DNA of 64,000 nt from Syncephalastrum monosporum B8922 (taxonomy: Eukaryota > Mucoromycota > Mucoromycetes > Mucorales > Syncephalastraceae), in contig JNEN01000887.1 of NCBI GenBank assembly GCA_000697355.1, forward strand, positions 1-64,000. The letters are read 5' to 3'. Every line of letters starts with the position of its first letter. Within the stretch, counting starts at the first letter, position 1. The position numbers and the translations under genes are program-made. Of this stretch, positions 31,530 through 46,322 are shown piece after piece. The notes beneath the pieces are model-generated. The model saw nothing but the letters and a program-made list of their open reading frames with translations. It was not told the origin of the DNA and did no database searches.

Positions 31530-33120
31530 ATATTAGAAAGAACAATAATGGATTGAGGTGTGGCCAAGAGAATCAAAGAAGCCCAGCATCAATTCATCCG
31601 TCGACGCGGTAATTCAATTGATGTTAGAACCCCACATTACCAGTATTGTCTCCATTTTTATTGCTATCAAGAACCAGATTCGCTTTGCTTGCTTGTTTTG
31701 CTGGAAAAAGCTAAAGACAATGAGCATCAGAACTCCTGGTGCGTTACACTTCCGTATAAAGCCCAGTCGAACCGAAGCGATGGTGTTGCTACAATTCAGG
31801 ACGAAAATTTTGGAAATCATGGGCAAAGGCAGGATACTGGCAAGCAAAGGTAAGCCTTGGCGCTCTATTCCACTATGCCCTGATGGGGCGTATCGCTTCA
31901 TATGATAGAATCTTCTTTGAGCAGGTGAGTCGTAACATATCGGCTCAAAAGGGGCACATGATGCCAATATTCTTGGTCTCGAGAAGGAGGAAGCGAAAGC
32001 CAGCGCAGAGCTATTCCAAGGGAGAAAGCACCCAAGTATATTTATGAGAAGATAGTTTTTGCGGTTATCAGCAACGCAGAGATTGGTTTTTGTCTATAGA
32101 GCTGAAAGACACGTCGACAGCTCATTCACGTATTCGCCTACGTGAATAAGATCAATCATAGATGTCATTATTAGACGGCAGTTGTAACGTAGCGGTAAAA
32201 TCGCAGCACGCAAAGGATATTGAGTGTCTCAGAATTTATATAAGAGATGCAAGTGTGTTCCTGCAACTCTCGCAGCTTTGATGACCCGATAGGATCTAGC
32301 ATCTTATTCATCCTGCGTCACGTGACATATGCTATATACACGCGTCTGCAATTCGCAAATCAAGCACTCGTAGCTATGGCAAAAAAAAAAGAGAATTCAA
32401 AATAGGCTCACTCCTAGCCAGATACTCTAAGCTGCATGTAGCTTCAGGAAGCTATATGTTTCCATCCATGGAAAGTGACAAGTTATTGTCTTTTTTGCTT
32501 TGCTGCATGTGATTGTCAGTTTTACATGATAGATACGCGTGATATACGCATAGCGATACATACATCTTCGGGCGTAGAGTATATGAGCATATAGAGGAAG
32601 CTACTGGGATTTCTTTGTATCTGAAACGCCGCAAGAGTTAGCATGGGTTTCTGGATCATGATTTCAATGCAATAGCAAGTGTATATGTAATTGCTTGTTT
32701 ACACCGTAAGCGTACCAAGGAAGATTTGGGTGCCCGTATCTAATGTGAATATCGGATCTGCAACTGGTAGATAGTGTATCTTAAATTGGTAAAAAGAGCT
32801 TCACCTAATATATACTGTAGCGTCAATGACGCTGTTTCATGGCCTGGCATGCCTTTACCCACTTACTTGTAACCCGTCTACCATGTAAGCAAGCTGATGA
32901 TAGAGCACGAGAGACGGATACCATACAGCGGAGTATAGCGATGATAGATGATAGTCAAGGGTAAGGCGACGATGACTATGGCTGGATGATTTCAACGGCG
33001 AAACATGAGGCCGTCTGTGTTCCGTCGCACGATTCCCGCTTTCAGTCGTTCACACATCGACTTTTCGCACACTGGAGCTTGTCTCACGAACACGCACCTT
33101 CTTTCTATTCTCTCTCGACC
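31530..33120. other. Intergenic between divergent AMSH and MFS genes, with a possible unresolved spliced gene
   Basis: No complete gene could be built. Rightward coding-like patches exist between about 31760 and 32050, described under findings, but no convincing start codon was found. A poly-A run sits at 32382-32391. The remainder up to 33120 is likely the MFS gene promoter. Confidence 0.4.
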
Positions 33121-35026
33121 ATGTTCAACAAGAGCAAGAAGGGCGATCTCGAAACAACATCAGAAGATCGCGACGACAAAGGTTCTTGGACAGAGCGAGT
33201 GGCAACTTCAGAGGACGTCCAGGCAGAACTGTACCGCGAGTATCCTATTCGGTTCTACGGTCTCTTGCTGATCGGTTTGCTCAACATTGCTTCGTCCATG
33301 TCGTGGCTCTGCGTGGCCCCGGTACCAAACATTGCGTCTAGTTACTTTGGCAATGCCAGTCTTACCGTGGTCAATTGGTTCTCGAATGTGTTTATGCTCG
33401 TTTATATCGTAGCAGGCCCATTATCTAGTTTTGTGTATGAAAAGTGGAGTATCAAGTTCGGTGTAAGTTGATCATGTCATTTTGTGTGTCAGACCTGCAT
33501 AACACCCCACTTTATTTGTCTGCTGCCTTGAAAAAAACTCAACCTCATTAATTTCATTGCAGCTCATTGTCGGCGCAGTGCTGCAGACGATCGGCGCATG
33601 GTTACGCTTTTTTTCGTGGTTCGTCCATGATGGCACGGGCAAGCTGGCTCTTGCTCTGATCGGTCAGGTACGCTCTTTCCATGTGATTATCCCTTTCCAC
33701 TCGCTGAATGTCCATTTTTACCCATATTTGTACCCTCCACTTTAGGTTATTTGTGCATTTGGTCAACCCTTTATACTGAACGCGGCGACACCCGTAAGTT
33801 TCTTATGCTTCTGTGTGTGTTTTTCTTGGATCAATGGGACACAGGATTGCTAAGCGCACGCCAATGTAGTACGCGGCTCTATGGTTTGCTCCCGACGGTC
33901 GTTCATCCGCAACCATAGTGGGTGGCCTCAGTGAGTGTCAAAATATATATGGTTTGTGTAATACTTAAAAAAAATACCATCATATTAGCGAATGCCGTGG
34001 GGATGGCCATCGCTTCACTTGTACTACCTGCATTGGTTACAAATGTGGGCGAGATGTGGATTGGGGCAAGTATTTCCGCGAGCGTTTTCTATGCGACACG
34101 CGTCACTCATACACTTGACTGCATGAATACAGTTCTTGTTGGTTGCTTGTCTGACCACCGGCTTTGCTATCCCAACCCTGTTTATACCCAAGGGACCCAA
34201 GACGCCGCCTTCACCTACGGCCCACAGACATGAGGAGGAGCGAATCCCTTTTCTCAGGAGCTTATACTTGCTGGCCACCAACTACAATTTTTTGCTCATC
34301 CTCCTCACTTTTGGCGTTCTCTGCGGTCTTTTCACGACAGTCTCCTCCTTGATGGCCCAGATCACAGGACCGTACGGTATCTCAGACGACGAGGCAGGTT
34401 ATATCAGTGCTGGCCTCGTCGTGGCTGGTATTGTAGGTGCCGTTGTGATGGGCATTTTCCTCGACAAAACCAAACGGTACTTGCTAGTGCTCAGAACGTT
34501 TGTGCCCGTCCTCGGTTTCATGTACCTTGCTTTTCTTCTTGTTGGTAAGTTCTGGCATAATAAACGCCGGTCAAATGACCACTCACATGGTCCGCTTTCT
34601 AGTCAAAAAGGACAACTTTGCACCAATTATGGCGATTGCTGTCGTGCAGGGCTTCTTTACTTTTTCTTTGCTTCCTGTAGCACTGGACTTAAGCGTGGAA
34701 TGTAAGTTATTGTCGTTTTGTGGTGCCGTATAGCCGCGTAAGAATGGTTTACTCAATTCTTGCTTCTTTTAGCCTCATACCCAGTGTCTGAATCCATATC
34801 AAGCCCTCTTTTATGGCTTTGCTCCCAGGTGCTTGGTCTTGTGTTCCTAGTGGGCATGGATGCTCTACGTGCGGGAGATGATGCGGATCCACCGCAGAAT
34901 ATGCGACGGGCATTGATTATGGGGACCGGACTTTCGATGCCAATGATGCTGTGTGCCTTTGTGTACAACTCGCGGAATAAACGCCTCGAGTCCGAAAACG
35001 AGCAAAGAGCGACCCAGCTACGATAA
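33121..35026 (+). CDS. Major facilitator transporter, SLC49 (FLVCR/DIRC2)-like
   Basis: Twelve-helix MFS protein. The start MFNKSKKGDLETTSEDRDDK gives a short cytosolic acidic N-terminus. YPIRFYGLLLIGLLNIASSM opens TM1. Conserved SLC49 features are SWLCVAPVPNIASSYF, VVNWFSNVFMLVYIVAGPL, the G-A-W-LRF segment, QPFILNAATPYAALWFAP and GLANAVGMAIASLVLPALV. The second half carries ETTVSSL-like, YGISDDEAGYISAGLVVAGI and GIFLDKTKRY loops, and the tail ends RATQLR. Short introns divide it. Mammalian relatives move haem, choline or related cations; the substrate of this fungal member is unknown. It is convergent with the endonuclease gene, 166 bp apart. Confidence 0.85.
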
Positions 35027-35191
35027 CAACAGCCAGTGCAATACATACCTGGTTTAGCATAATACCTTTTGTCCGCTCCTCCCAGACTTGTTCACAGTAT
35101 ATGTACGTAGTGCCATATTTAATGATTTATTTCTTGTATATCCTATCAGTTGAGTATAAAACATACACACATCAATGTAGTATAAATAGTA

Positions 35192-36313
35192 CTATCGTAA
35201 TTGACAAGCAGTTTTAGAGCACAAGTCGGCAAACTTGGAGCGATCAAGCTTGTCAAAGAAGACGAGACCAGCTGCTTTTTCGATGGCTTCGAGCTCCACC
35301 TTAAAATTGGTAAGCGGAGTGCTACTGTCGATGGCCTGGTTCGGTAACACGAAGGCGCCCAGGGCGTATTCCGACGAGGACGTGGTTGCCAGGGCAATCT
35401 TGAAGAAGTGGGTCGGCACGGGGATATTGGGTCCTGTCGCACCAAGGAAAGGGTATTCGATGCTATAAGCTGGGTTTTTGCGACCGGTGTTCGCAGCTGA
35501 AGGCAGGAAAAGAGGGCCGGTGTAGACGTATACGTCAGTGAAGTTTTGCGTCAGATCCCGCATGAAACCCTCCAGGTAGGCCCAGTCTACAGAACATGTT
35601 CAGCTTGGAATTGTGGAGACGGAGTAGCTGCGTGATTGTTTTGCATGTATGTTGTATGTTTGTAGAAAGGAGAAGAATGACTCACAGTGGCGGTTGAAGC
35701 CCACGCCGACTTGCGGGGCCATATTGGTGAGCAAAAATGTCTGATCCATGGCTTCTTGGGAAGATAGATCGTCTGCAGCGGGTGCTTGATGACCACGATC
35801 ATAGCCACTGCTCACGTAGTCCTTAAGATGCGCACGGAACATTTCGGGAATATCAGTGTCTTCCTGAAAGTTTGATTTATCACGGTCCACGCCCTGGCCA
35901 GCTTGCAACGAATCGCTCGTGAGGTGCTCGCCCACCCAATGTGCCAGTCGGTCGCGTCGATTGTATGATAAAACATAGCCAGACCGTTCCAGGAAATCAC
36001 TGACCGGTCCTGGAAGAAGAGTATCAGATGCATATTTCATACGTTATCTTCTCTTAAATTTGTATATACCTGGATTGCCCAATTTAAGAATATCAGAGGA
36101 TGCTCGCGCACTGAGGGTATTTCGTCGAATGTGATTCATGAAGCGATGGAGAGACGATGTTTCGGCGGCATTATACAGCGAAGGCGCAAACACCATAAAG
36201 AGTGCACCCAGCAGAAAACCAGAGAAGAAGAAAATGACCCGTCCTGGTATATTGGAAGGATTGCTTTTACTGCTATTTGCAGCAGCTCTACTGTTTCCCC
36301 TGATGATAGGCAT
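35192..36313 (-). CDS. DNA/RNA non-specific endonuclease, mitochondrial endonuclease G/NUC1 type
   Basis: The exons are complement(35192..35586, 35686..36009, 36070..36313), giving 320 residues. An N-terminal hydrophobic segment (RVIFFFSGFLLGALFMVF) anchors or targets it to the mitochondrial inner membrane. The beta-beta-alpha metal nuclease core follows. GYVLSYNRRDRLAHWVGEHL is the family start, and SSGYDRGHQAPAAD carries the DRGH motif with the general-base His. FLLTNMAPQVGVGFNRHYWA contains the metal-binding Asn. The exon joins agree in phase. The role by family is mitochondrial nucleic acid turnover and possibly cell-death-linked DNA cleavage. Confidence 0.93.
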
Positions 36314-36857
36314 CGCAAAGCAAGAGAGAAAGAAAAGAAAGAGATAACTGAGAACAGAAAGCAAAGCAAAAAAAGGAAAAGTAAAGGATAGGGTCACACT
36401 GTCATTTTCACCGAATAACAAAGGTGCAACAGTGTACGTGTTCGTGTACTTCACTCGGTTCATGCAGACATAACGACAATGCAGACGCATTGATACACGA
36501 CACGCTAATACGGTTTGGGCATCTCGTCTCCGAGCACACGTAACGGACGTCCTATCGTCCTCCATTCGTATCCATATTCTGCCTCATGTGTTCGCATTAT
36601 AACTTTTTAAGGGGTCCCTGCTTTCTTTTCATAATGCCACGATAATTTCATGGCAAGATAGCCAAACGTGGAGTTATGTTATATACATACGTATATACAT
36701 ACAATACGGCGTTTATTTTCGAAATGGGTGCTGGCGTATTTTGTTGCAGATGGAGGAACAGAGACGAGAGGAATCGAGACAAAATGGCGTACAATGGGTA
36801 AAATGCGTGCGGCGTGGAGATAGTTGGGAGCAAGGAGGGATTTGAAACAAAACGCGT
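36314..36857. other. Intergenic between endonuclease and VMA21 genes
   Basis: No gene is recognised. A small TA-rich palindromic stretch (ATATACATACGTATATACATAC) lies near 36681-36702. Confidence 0.45.
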
Positions 36858-37200
36858 TCATTCTTTCTTGTCCTTGGAAGTGTTGTCCTCCAAGGAGGCT
36901 GCTATAACATAGCCAATGGCAACAATATTCGCCATGCCTGCTGCTGCTCCTGCTGCATAAGTACCATTGCCTGGCAATGCGTAAAATAAATATGAAAAGG
37001 TGAGGGTCTTGGTCGAGATCCAAAGTGTAAAGGTTACCGTCAAAGAACTTGTTGAGTGAAATGTAGTAAGTTGCGATGGGCAGAGCAAACATACAAGCCG
37101 AGGCAAGCAGAAGCTTTGTAACCACCCACATACTCACTCCCGGTTTGTGGTTTGCTGATGTCGGTTGGATGGCCGAACTTGACGAGCCTTTGCCTGACAT
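36858..37200 (-). CDS. VMA21: V-ATPase assembly factor VMA21
   Basis: Small ER membrane chaperone for assembly of the V-ATPase Vo sector. The exons are complement(36858..36970, 37038..37200), giving 91 residues, in the family range. MSGKGSSSSAIQPTSANHK is a cytosolic N-terminus. The first membrane hairpin is TKLLLASACMFALPIATYYI. Next is FFDGNGTYAAGAAAGMANIV, with the second helix NIVAIGYVIAASLED. The C-terminus DNTSKDKKE resembles the dilysine ER-retrieval tail of yeast Vma21. The start is set by the ATG at 37200; longer in-frame versions run into the A/T-rich promoter shared with the RS-cyclophilin gene. Confidence 0.92.
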
Positions 37201-37310
37201 TGACGAGATAAAAAAAAAAAAAAGAAGCGGTGAGCGCCCACGGCGGAAAAATCTGAGAGACATTTTGTGTTCTTTGAACTGCCCCACTCTTGTCTCTTTG
37301 TCCTGCTCAT
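37201..37310. promoter_or_regulatory. Compact bidirectional promoter, VMA21 / RS-cyclophilin
   Basis: Only 110 bp separates the two divergent ATGs. A run of 13 A (37211-37223 region) sits near the VMA21 side. The two genes must share nucleosome-free DNA and their leaders are very short. Confidence 0.7.
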
Positions 37311-38694
37311 ATGAAGATTAATCCCCGTGTCTTCTTTGACATTGACATTGACGGCCAACGCGGTATCGTCTCTTTTATCTGTATACACTCTCTCTGTCGT
37401 TGCTGACCACCTTTTTTGCTTAGTTGGCAGAATCATTTTTGAGCTCTTTGCCGATGAAGTGCCACAGACGGCGGAAAACTTTCGCGCCCTTTGCACAGGT
37501 AGATTGACCAGACCACTCACATGTCGGACAGTGGCTGATTACGACTTAGGCGAGAAGGGACTGGGTAAAGTGAGTAATAGCCCGCTTCATTACCGAGGAT
37601 CCATCTTCCACAGGCAAGTCGAGTTCTGCCAGTCGGTTGGCTGACAGGAACGAAGGCTGATGGTTCTTCTTAGAGTGATCAAGGGCTTCATGATCCAAGG
37701 CGGTGACTTTACGCGACGCAATGGCTCTGGTGGTGAGAGCATCTACGGCGCCAACTTTCCGGATGAGTCTTTTGCACGTAAACACACGACGCATGGTTTG
37801 CTGAGTATGGCCAACCGCGGCCCCAACACCCAGTCGTCCCAGTTTTTTATCACGACTCGGCCCACCCCTCACCTCGACGGAAAACACGTTGTATTCGGAC
37901 GCGTTGTCTCTGGCTTTGATATTGTGCAGAAACTTGAGAACGAAGCGGTTGACGAGCGAGACCGTCCTCTCCGTAACATCCTGATTGCTAATTCGGGCGA
38001 ACTCATTCTCAAGCTGCCACCCGGCGTTCAATGTACTGTAATGATATCTTACTCTCTCGGTACACTTCTAACTTCCTTCTTTGATATAACAGTGAAGGGT
38101 AAAGCAAGCGAGTCAGAGGAAGAAAGCAAGAGCAGCAGGAAGCGATCGCGCTCAGTGTCGTCAGGATCGGAATCCGGAAGCGACAGCGAAGAGGAAGAAC
38201 GACGCAAGAAGCGGAAGCACAAGAAGAAGAGCAAGAAGGAAAAGAAGGATAAGAAGGATAAGAAGAAGAAGAAGCGATCAAAGCGACACAGTCCTAGTGT
38301 ATCTCGCTCGCGCTCGCCCGTGTCTAGGAGCCGCACCCGCTCCCCTGAAGAGCGCGTTTCTTCATCTCGTCATGACCGATCTATGTCACCCATGCGGTCC
38401 CGCCGCAGTCTCACGCCAGACCGTTCTAGAAGTCCAGCGCGGGATTCGAGAGGACGAAGAGAGCGCGATTATGCCGAACGTGACCGCGAAGGACGCGACC
38501 GTGATGCATACCGTCCAGAGTGGCAGACGAGACGACGGTTTCAGGATGATGAACCAGGTGTGTCTTTTAAGGGCAGAGGACGCAAAGTAAGTAGATCCAA
38601 TTGAATTTACGGTATGAAAGCAAAAGAAAGTGTGTCCTGACAACCCGTTCTTTGATGGCAGAAATTCAACAGCGGCATGAAGACTCGATGGTAG
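37311..38694 (+). CDS. RS-domain cyclophilin (SR-cyclophilin, PPIG-like)
   Basis: Nuclear peptidyl-prolyl isomerase linked to pre-mRNA splicing. The start [17 protein letters not shown] is followed by [40 protein letters not shown] and [16 protein letters not shown]. It carries the GEKG-type insertion of divergent-loop cyclophilins. The pocket [19 protein letters not shown] has His where CypA has Trp, so low ciclosporin affinity is expected. After the domain ([14 protein letters not shown]) comes a Ser/Glu block with alternating Lys/Arg runs. Then follow many RS/SR dipeptides ([29 protein letters not shown]), an RD/RE-rich stretch and the end [10 protein letters not shown]. Several introns are present. 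The RS region suggests binding to SR proteins and the RNA polymerase II CTD. Confidence 0.93.
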
Positions 38695-39931
38695 TCAAGT
38701 AGATACTGTATTCTGTAGATTTTTATAATGTAACTAAGTAAAACTTCGAAATCCTGCATGCAACGCAGATGTCGCATCTTGGCCACCCAAGCAAAGTTTC
38801 CGTCGTTCTGCTGTCATACCATATACTGAACTATCTCTACTTCTTTTTCGATATATAGGCAACCAGCATCTTACTCGCTGGCAGTCGGTTTTCAACTGAC
38901 ACGAGCGAGAAGATTGTATAACCTTTTTGTCTTTATATCGCGATTGCCATTTATTGAGACATAGAGTGAAAAGTTAGATAAGATTGTGGATAGCTGACAT
39001 CACTTCCGCAAAACACATATGACATCCATACCCTTTTCATAAGGAATCCTTTTCCCGTCGCAGACCTGGACCGAGCGATGGCAAAGTTAGCCAGTGAATT
39101 ACTTGAAACGCAAAAAAATATCTGGCGTTAATCCCTGTCAGGCTCTTTATTTCCCGCGTTCTTTATCCCATTGACAGACGCAGTCCAAGTAATCGCATCA
39201 AAGGTCATGGACTTGAGCCTATTTCATAAAAGACGGCTGTTTTCGCACATTCTATTTTCTTCGTTGGTTGATTCTGGTCCAGGTTTCTCAGCCAAATACA
39301 TACAAATAGAGCATAGTTATCAGTATAAACTTATAAGTGCAACATAAACTACATAAATTCTCCCAAGTCGCTGTTTCCCGCCTCCAAGGGCACCAATGTG
39401 CACGAAAGTAAGTTATCATGTCAAGAATACATGATCCTGGACATCAATAAGCTTCTTCCGAGATCTACTTAGCTTTCTGTCTTCTGTCTCTACTCTCCTG
39501 TTGTCTTCTCCGTTAGTGTCGTCTTCTTCCTGTCCGCTCGCGCCCTTCCACAGGGCGTTCTTTTTCCACTTTTTCGTCTGACCATAAGTGGAACAGATTC
39601 ATGCTTCATGTCTTTACAACGAGTATGAGGCATTAGCACACGCTTCGATCCCACTCCTTTCTCACTCGTCCTCTGCCGTTCCTCCTCTCCGCTTGCTCTC
39701 CTCTCGTGCCCTGCGCCCAATGTCTGGCTCACTTCCCAGGTGAGACAGCGGCCGTGGCGCCATGAGTGCGTATCAGCGACCCCGTCTCCGGTTGCTTAGG
39801 TATGTAGAAAAAGCGAAATGTGGTCCAGACCTGACTTTGGAAGGAAAGCCCATAGGCTAGTAATGATAAACTGACACACAAGCAAGATATATACAATCTT
39901 TAGTCGGTTATATTTTTATTAAGAGATGAGT
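38695..39931. other. Intergenic between the RS-cyclophilin and p24 genes
   Basis: No gene is supported. The segment at 39475-39740 is pyrimidine-rich on the plus strand, which produces spurious charged open frames on the minus strand. Confidence 0.45.
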
Positions 39932-40636
39932 TTATACACCACCCTTCTTTACAGAAAAGAAGTTGCGAACCACAAAGACCTGGAGACCCGCCATGACGAT
40001 GATGGCTGCGCTCTCGAGGAGAGCAAACCAAAAGATCCTGCTTTCAGTGGAGATCACAGTGCTCGAGTTGCGGTTTTCTCGGGTGCGGAAGTACTTCTGG
40101 GTGCGAGCCACGTTCGTCAGTGCGCCCGAGAGACGGAAGAGCGATTCATCCATGTTGTCGAGCGCCTCTGGGGGCTGAGCCCTCGAGCCACTCTTTTGAT
40201 AGTTCGGTCTGACTTCGTGCTCCAGAGTGATCTCAAAGTCAACGAGCTTCTCTGCAAAGGTCGACATGTCGTTGGCAAAACAGAATGCGTATTCACCGAC
40301 GTGATTGGCTGTAAACACGTAGTCGCCCTGCCGTTCGCGTTCGCCATCCAGAATCACTTTGTTCTGGGGATCTTGCACGGTGAAATCAATGTCGAAGGAG
40401 CCACCGGATTGCACCTATACAAAGGATAAGCATATTACAGATGGCAAGTCGTGATGATAACTCACGGCAAAATAGAACCCAATCTTCTTGCCGGGCGCAT
40501 CGGACCAGAGGTAGAAGCAGGCAGCTTCGTTGGCTGCAACGTTGTAAGTCAGGGCAGTCGCATTGGTATTCGAAGGGTAAAAAGCAACGAGCCCGCACAA
40601 GAGCAAGACGATCGCTGTAAGCCGTGGATGAGCCAT
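39932..40636 (-). CDS. p24 family cargo receptor (EMP24/TMED), gamma-like
   Basis: Type I membrane protein of COPII/COPI vesicles that sorts cargo such as GPI-anchored proteins between ER and Golgi. The exons are complement(39932..40414, 40466..40636), giving 217 residues. A signal peptide (AIVLLLCGLVAFYPSNTNA) precedes the GOLD domain, which has Cys in AACFYLWSD and YAFCFAND. GGSFDIDFTVQDPQNKVI and the GDYVFTANHVGEYAFCF motif are diagnostic. A coiled-coil region then leads to one transmembrane helix (FALLESAAIIVMAGLQVFVV). The short tail RNFFSVKKGGV carries the FF and KK sorting signals. It shares a divergent 240-bp promoter with the uridine kinase gene. Confidence 0.94.
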
Positions 40637-40875
40637 GACGACAACTGCAAAAGTAGCAAAAGTGTTGTCTTTTCGCGCGTCCCTCTACAACGCTCTCCCT
40701 TCTCTCTGTGTTCTGCACTCACTCTCCTCTCAATTTGATACGCACGGAGATCGAATCCAAACGCTCAAGCCCAGACAACATTTACGAATGTGAAGTGCAG
40801 CCCGATTCAACCCAGCCTCACGCGTCTGTCTGTCTTTTTTTTTTTCTGCTTCCATTTCTTCTCTGCTGCCTTGTC

Positions 40876-43331
<2,456 letters not shown>

Positions 43332-43498
43332 ATTAAACCACCATACAAGAGCACACAATTCAATACATATTTCATCTGCATGCCACACAAAGGTTCGCAA
43401 CATCAGGACTTGATGGTTAAGTACAAGAACAGTTCGAAACGAAAGAATCAACGAGGAGGGGGAGAAAATGAGAGTAATATACAGAAGGTGTGTAAATA

Positions 43499-45566
43499 TC
43501 AATCACGAGCATCGATGGGCAGTCGAGGCGCCATCGTCTCCTGGTGGTGCACCAAGCGAGACGAGCGCCGACACTCGGTCTCGGCATCCGTGACAAAAAG
43601 CAGGAGGTATGCTTCGCTCGCACACTTGATGAAACCGGCGACGACGACACCAGACCAAATGCCGACTAGTCCCCAGCCATGGGCATAAGTCAAATAGATA
43701 CCGAAAGGCAAGCCCAAGACATAGAAGGAAGAAATGTTTACGGCTGCCACCATCGGCTGGCGTCCATATGCGTTCAAGACTGCTGATAGCAGATGACCAG
43801 CACCCTGTACATAATGTCTGTTAATATGCAAGGCATATATGTCAGATAATGTTGTTTTCTTACTGCAAAGAGATGGGATGCACACGCGACGGGCATCAAT
43901 TCCAGAACAGCTGCTCGTACCTCGGCGTCCGTGGTAAAATGTTGCGCTATCCGAGATTTGAGCACATACATGAGGACAGCATCGAAAGCAACGATGGAAA
44001 TCGTCCCCGATACGGTAACAATGATACACGCCTTGATGCGATGAGGCTGGTCTGCTCCAAGCAAATGACCAACACGGGTCGCCAGAGCACGGGAAATTGC
44101 ACTAAAGCATATATACATAAAAATATGAGAGATATACATTATTCATATGTATTAAACCCACTTTGGAATTTCAAGCAAGAATGAGTTGACAGCAAGGACG
44201 ATGGACTGGCCAGCTAGACTTGTTTTTCCCAGCGTGCCTGTTTTGGTGGGTAGCTCAATAACGAATGGCATAACGTCAAAGGGCAATGCTTACCTGCGAC
44301 GAGCGCGCACACTTCGAAGGCCCAGTCCGTAGAAACACTCAACATGCCAGGAACACCAAGCTTCAGAAATGTGTCCCAGCTGCTGAGGGCATGCTTGGAC
44401 CATCCAGGCCAGTAGTCGGTACGGAAATTGGTGCCAAACAGCAGGAACAGGGAAAAGACGACCAGGACTATCAAGTGAAAAGTGAGCACATGGCATGCGG
44501 CGCCAATGTATCCGAGCTGGAGGTAATCCAGAAAGATAAAGTTGGACACAAGATTGAGCGGGAACACGCAGATGAGCATGTACATGGTGATACGCATTTT
44601 GCCTAAATATGATATCGCGCGACGCACGCGCATGAGTATATGGCACAGCTGAACACAAGAAGGTTGCATCCCGAGTTTCAGATGTTGGCTTACCCAGACT
44701 CTGCAAGAACTTTCGAATCGACGTCGAGACAAATACCGGATAAATAAAAGGGATACAGAAATACAGGAACTGTTGTGCCAAATGTGCCAACTCTGGGCTC
44801 TGGCCCATGTATGCCAAGATGGATTCCGCAAAAAGCCTATTTGTATGACGTAGCGTTAAGTCTATGATTGAACATCATTCTCCTGAGGGTACAGTATGCT
44901 TGTTTACCAGAGGATACTGATCGGAATCGATATCAGTGCCATAATGATAAGACCTCTTTGGAAAATAATACCCAGAGTTTTGGGGTCACTTGCACCGGTA
45001 TAGGCCTGTGCAACCAGTGTCTCGACGGCTTTCGTATACGTTTTTATGGTGAGGAAGTGACCATTTTATGTCAATTTTCCTACCTGTCAAGAGACCAGTA
45101 CCGACGGCAATACCACCTACAGTGGTAAATAAGTTGCCGAGGCTTGCCACAGCCATGACTGCATCGTGATGGAAGAGCAAAGTGAGCGTCTAAACTTGAT
45201 GTCCTTATTTCCCAAAGGATGGAGATACTACGCGAGTCGCGTGCAGTTTCGAACTTTTTTTTTTTTTTCGCGCGCGGTCCAGCGGATTTATGTACCTTGT
45301 GATCCAAGCCGGCCCAGAAACCAAACATCAACGAGCTTCATGCCCAAACCGACTAGATATGTGATCAATAGTGGCCAAGCGTAGTCGACGACCATTCTGG
45401 CCTCGGACACCATGATTTTCATCCAAAACGTCTCGCTTTTGCCATCAATATTGACTTGTTCGTGGTTGGCCTCGTCACTAGACTTGATGTTTCTACCCGG
45501 ATTGGAAAGCAGTGCCGTGAATTCGTTTGGGGGTCGTGTTTTGGGTGCATAGGCTGTCCCCCTCAT
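43499..45566 (-). CDS. MATE family efflux transporter, copy 1
   Basis: Multidrug and toxin extrusion transporter with about twelve helices, using H+ or Na+ exchange. ATG at 45566 begins a hydrophilic N-terminus (MRGTAYAPKTRPPNEFTALL), followed by WPLLITYLVGLGMKLVDVWF and LGRLGS, the MATE family opening. MAVASLGNLFTTVGGIAVGTG, AYTGASDPKTLGIIFQRGL and FLYFCIPFIYPVFVSTSIRK follow. The second repeat shows LGVPGMLSVSTDWAFEVCAL, then SAISRALATRVGHLLGADQP and AGAGHLLSAVLNAYGRQPMV. The AHGWGLVGIWSGVVVAGFIK segment and a hydrophilic tail end the protein. It has about nine short introns. It lies head-to-tail with a paralogue upstream on the same strand, so the pair is a tandem duplication. Plasma or vacuolar membrane location is expected. 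Confidence 0.92.
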
Positions 45567-46322
45567 TGTGGAGAAGAAAGAATATGAAAAGACGAAAAGA
45601 GAAGAAACTACTTTTATTATTATATCTAACGGACAGAGGCGCAAAATCTTTCGGCACGGAAACAAAGGGAAAGAATTTTGGGGTTGCACATGGATAGTCA
45701 ACGTCAGCCGCCCATGACAACTGCAATGAGCAAGGGTGTAGTCTATGGATAGCATCTGGTATAACAAATACAGGAGGTCAATCAATAAAATGAACTGTTT
45801 CATTTAAATAAATAGGCTTGCTTCCACAAACTTGGATGCAGCCCATCAATACCTTCACATATACACCAGGTAGCATTATTTGCATGTCGGGTCCAACGAT
45901 ACCGGGTTACAGATGGTCTTCGTGTAATGCATCTCGTAAACAATTTTCAAGTCCGCGACATACAATTTGAAACTACCGGATTTTTAAACGCCAAAACTTT
46001 TTTTCTCCCCTCATATCTTTCAGAAATAAAATCATATTTTTTTATCTGATACTTGACTATCTGATTTCCTGATGTTCAGAATACAAGATTTTATAATAAA
46101 CTAGAATCGCCTGCCATGCGGGCAATCACTCTTCATCTCAGCTCTCTTCAATAGTACCTCCATGTTCCTTTGGAATATGTATGGACACGACGAAGCAAAT
46201 AAACTTTAGTCTTGAGAGTATTACGAATGATACTGTGCAGAAGATGGAACTGGCACACAAAGAGATGCCTTAAACAGAAATAACAATACTGGAAGTATAT
46301 GGATACAAACACCTGTCTCATG
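45567..46322. other. Spacer between the tandem MATE genes
   Basis: No gene is recognised. T-runs near 46019 and 46038 fit 3' end signals or promoter poly(dA:dT). Confidence 0.45.

Noticed and set aside
32170..32260. Possible tRNA gene (a TAGCGGTAAAATCGCA stretch)
   Set aside because: No matching acceptor stem, no T-loop GGTTCGA and no B box at the right distance.
39490..39732. Leftward 80-codon basic open frame
   Set aside because: Product of a pyrimidine-rich plus-strand tract; Lys/Arg/Glu-rich by composition alone.
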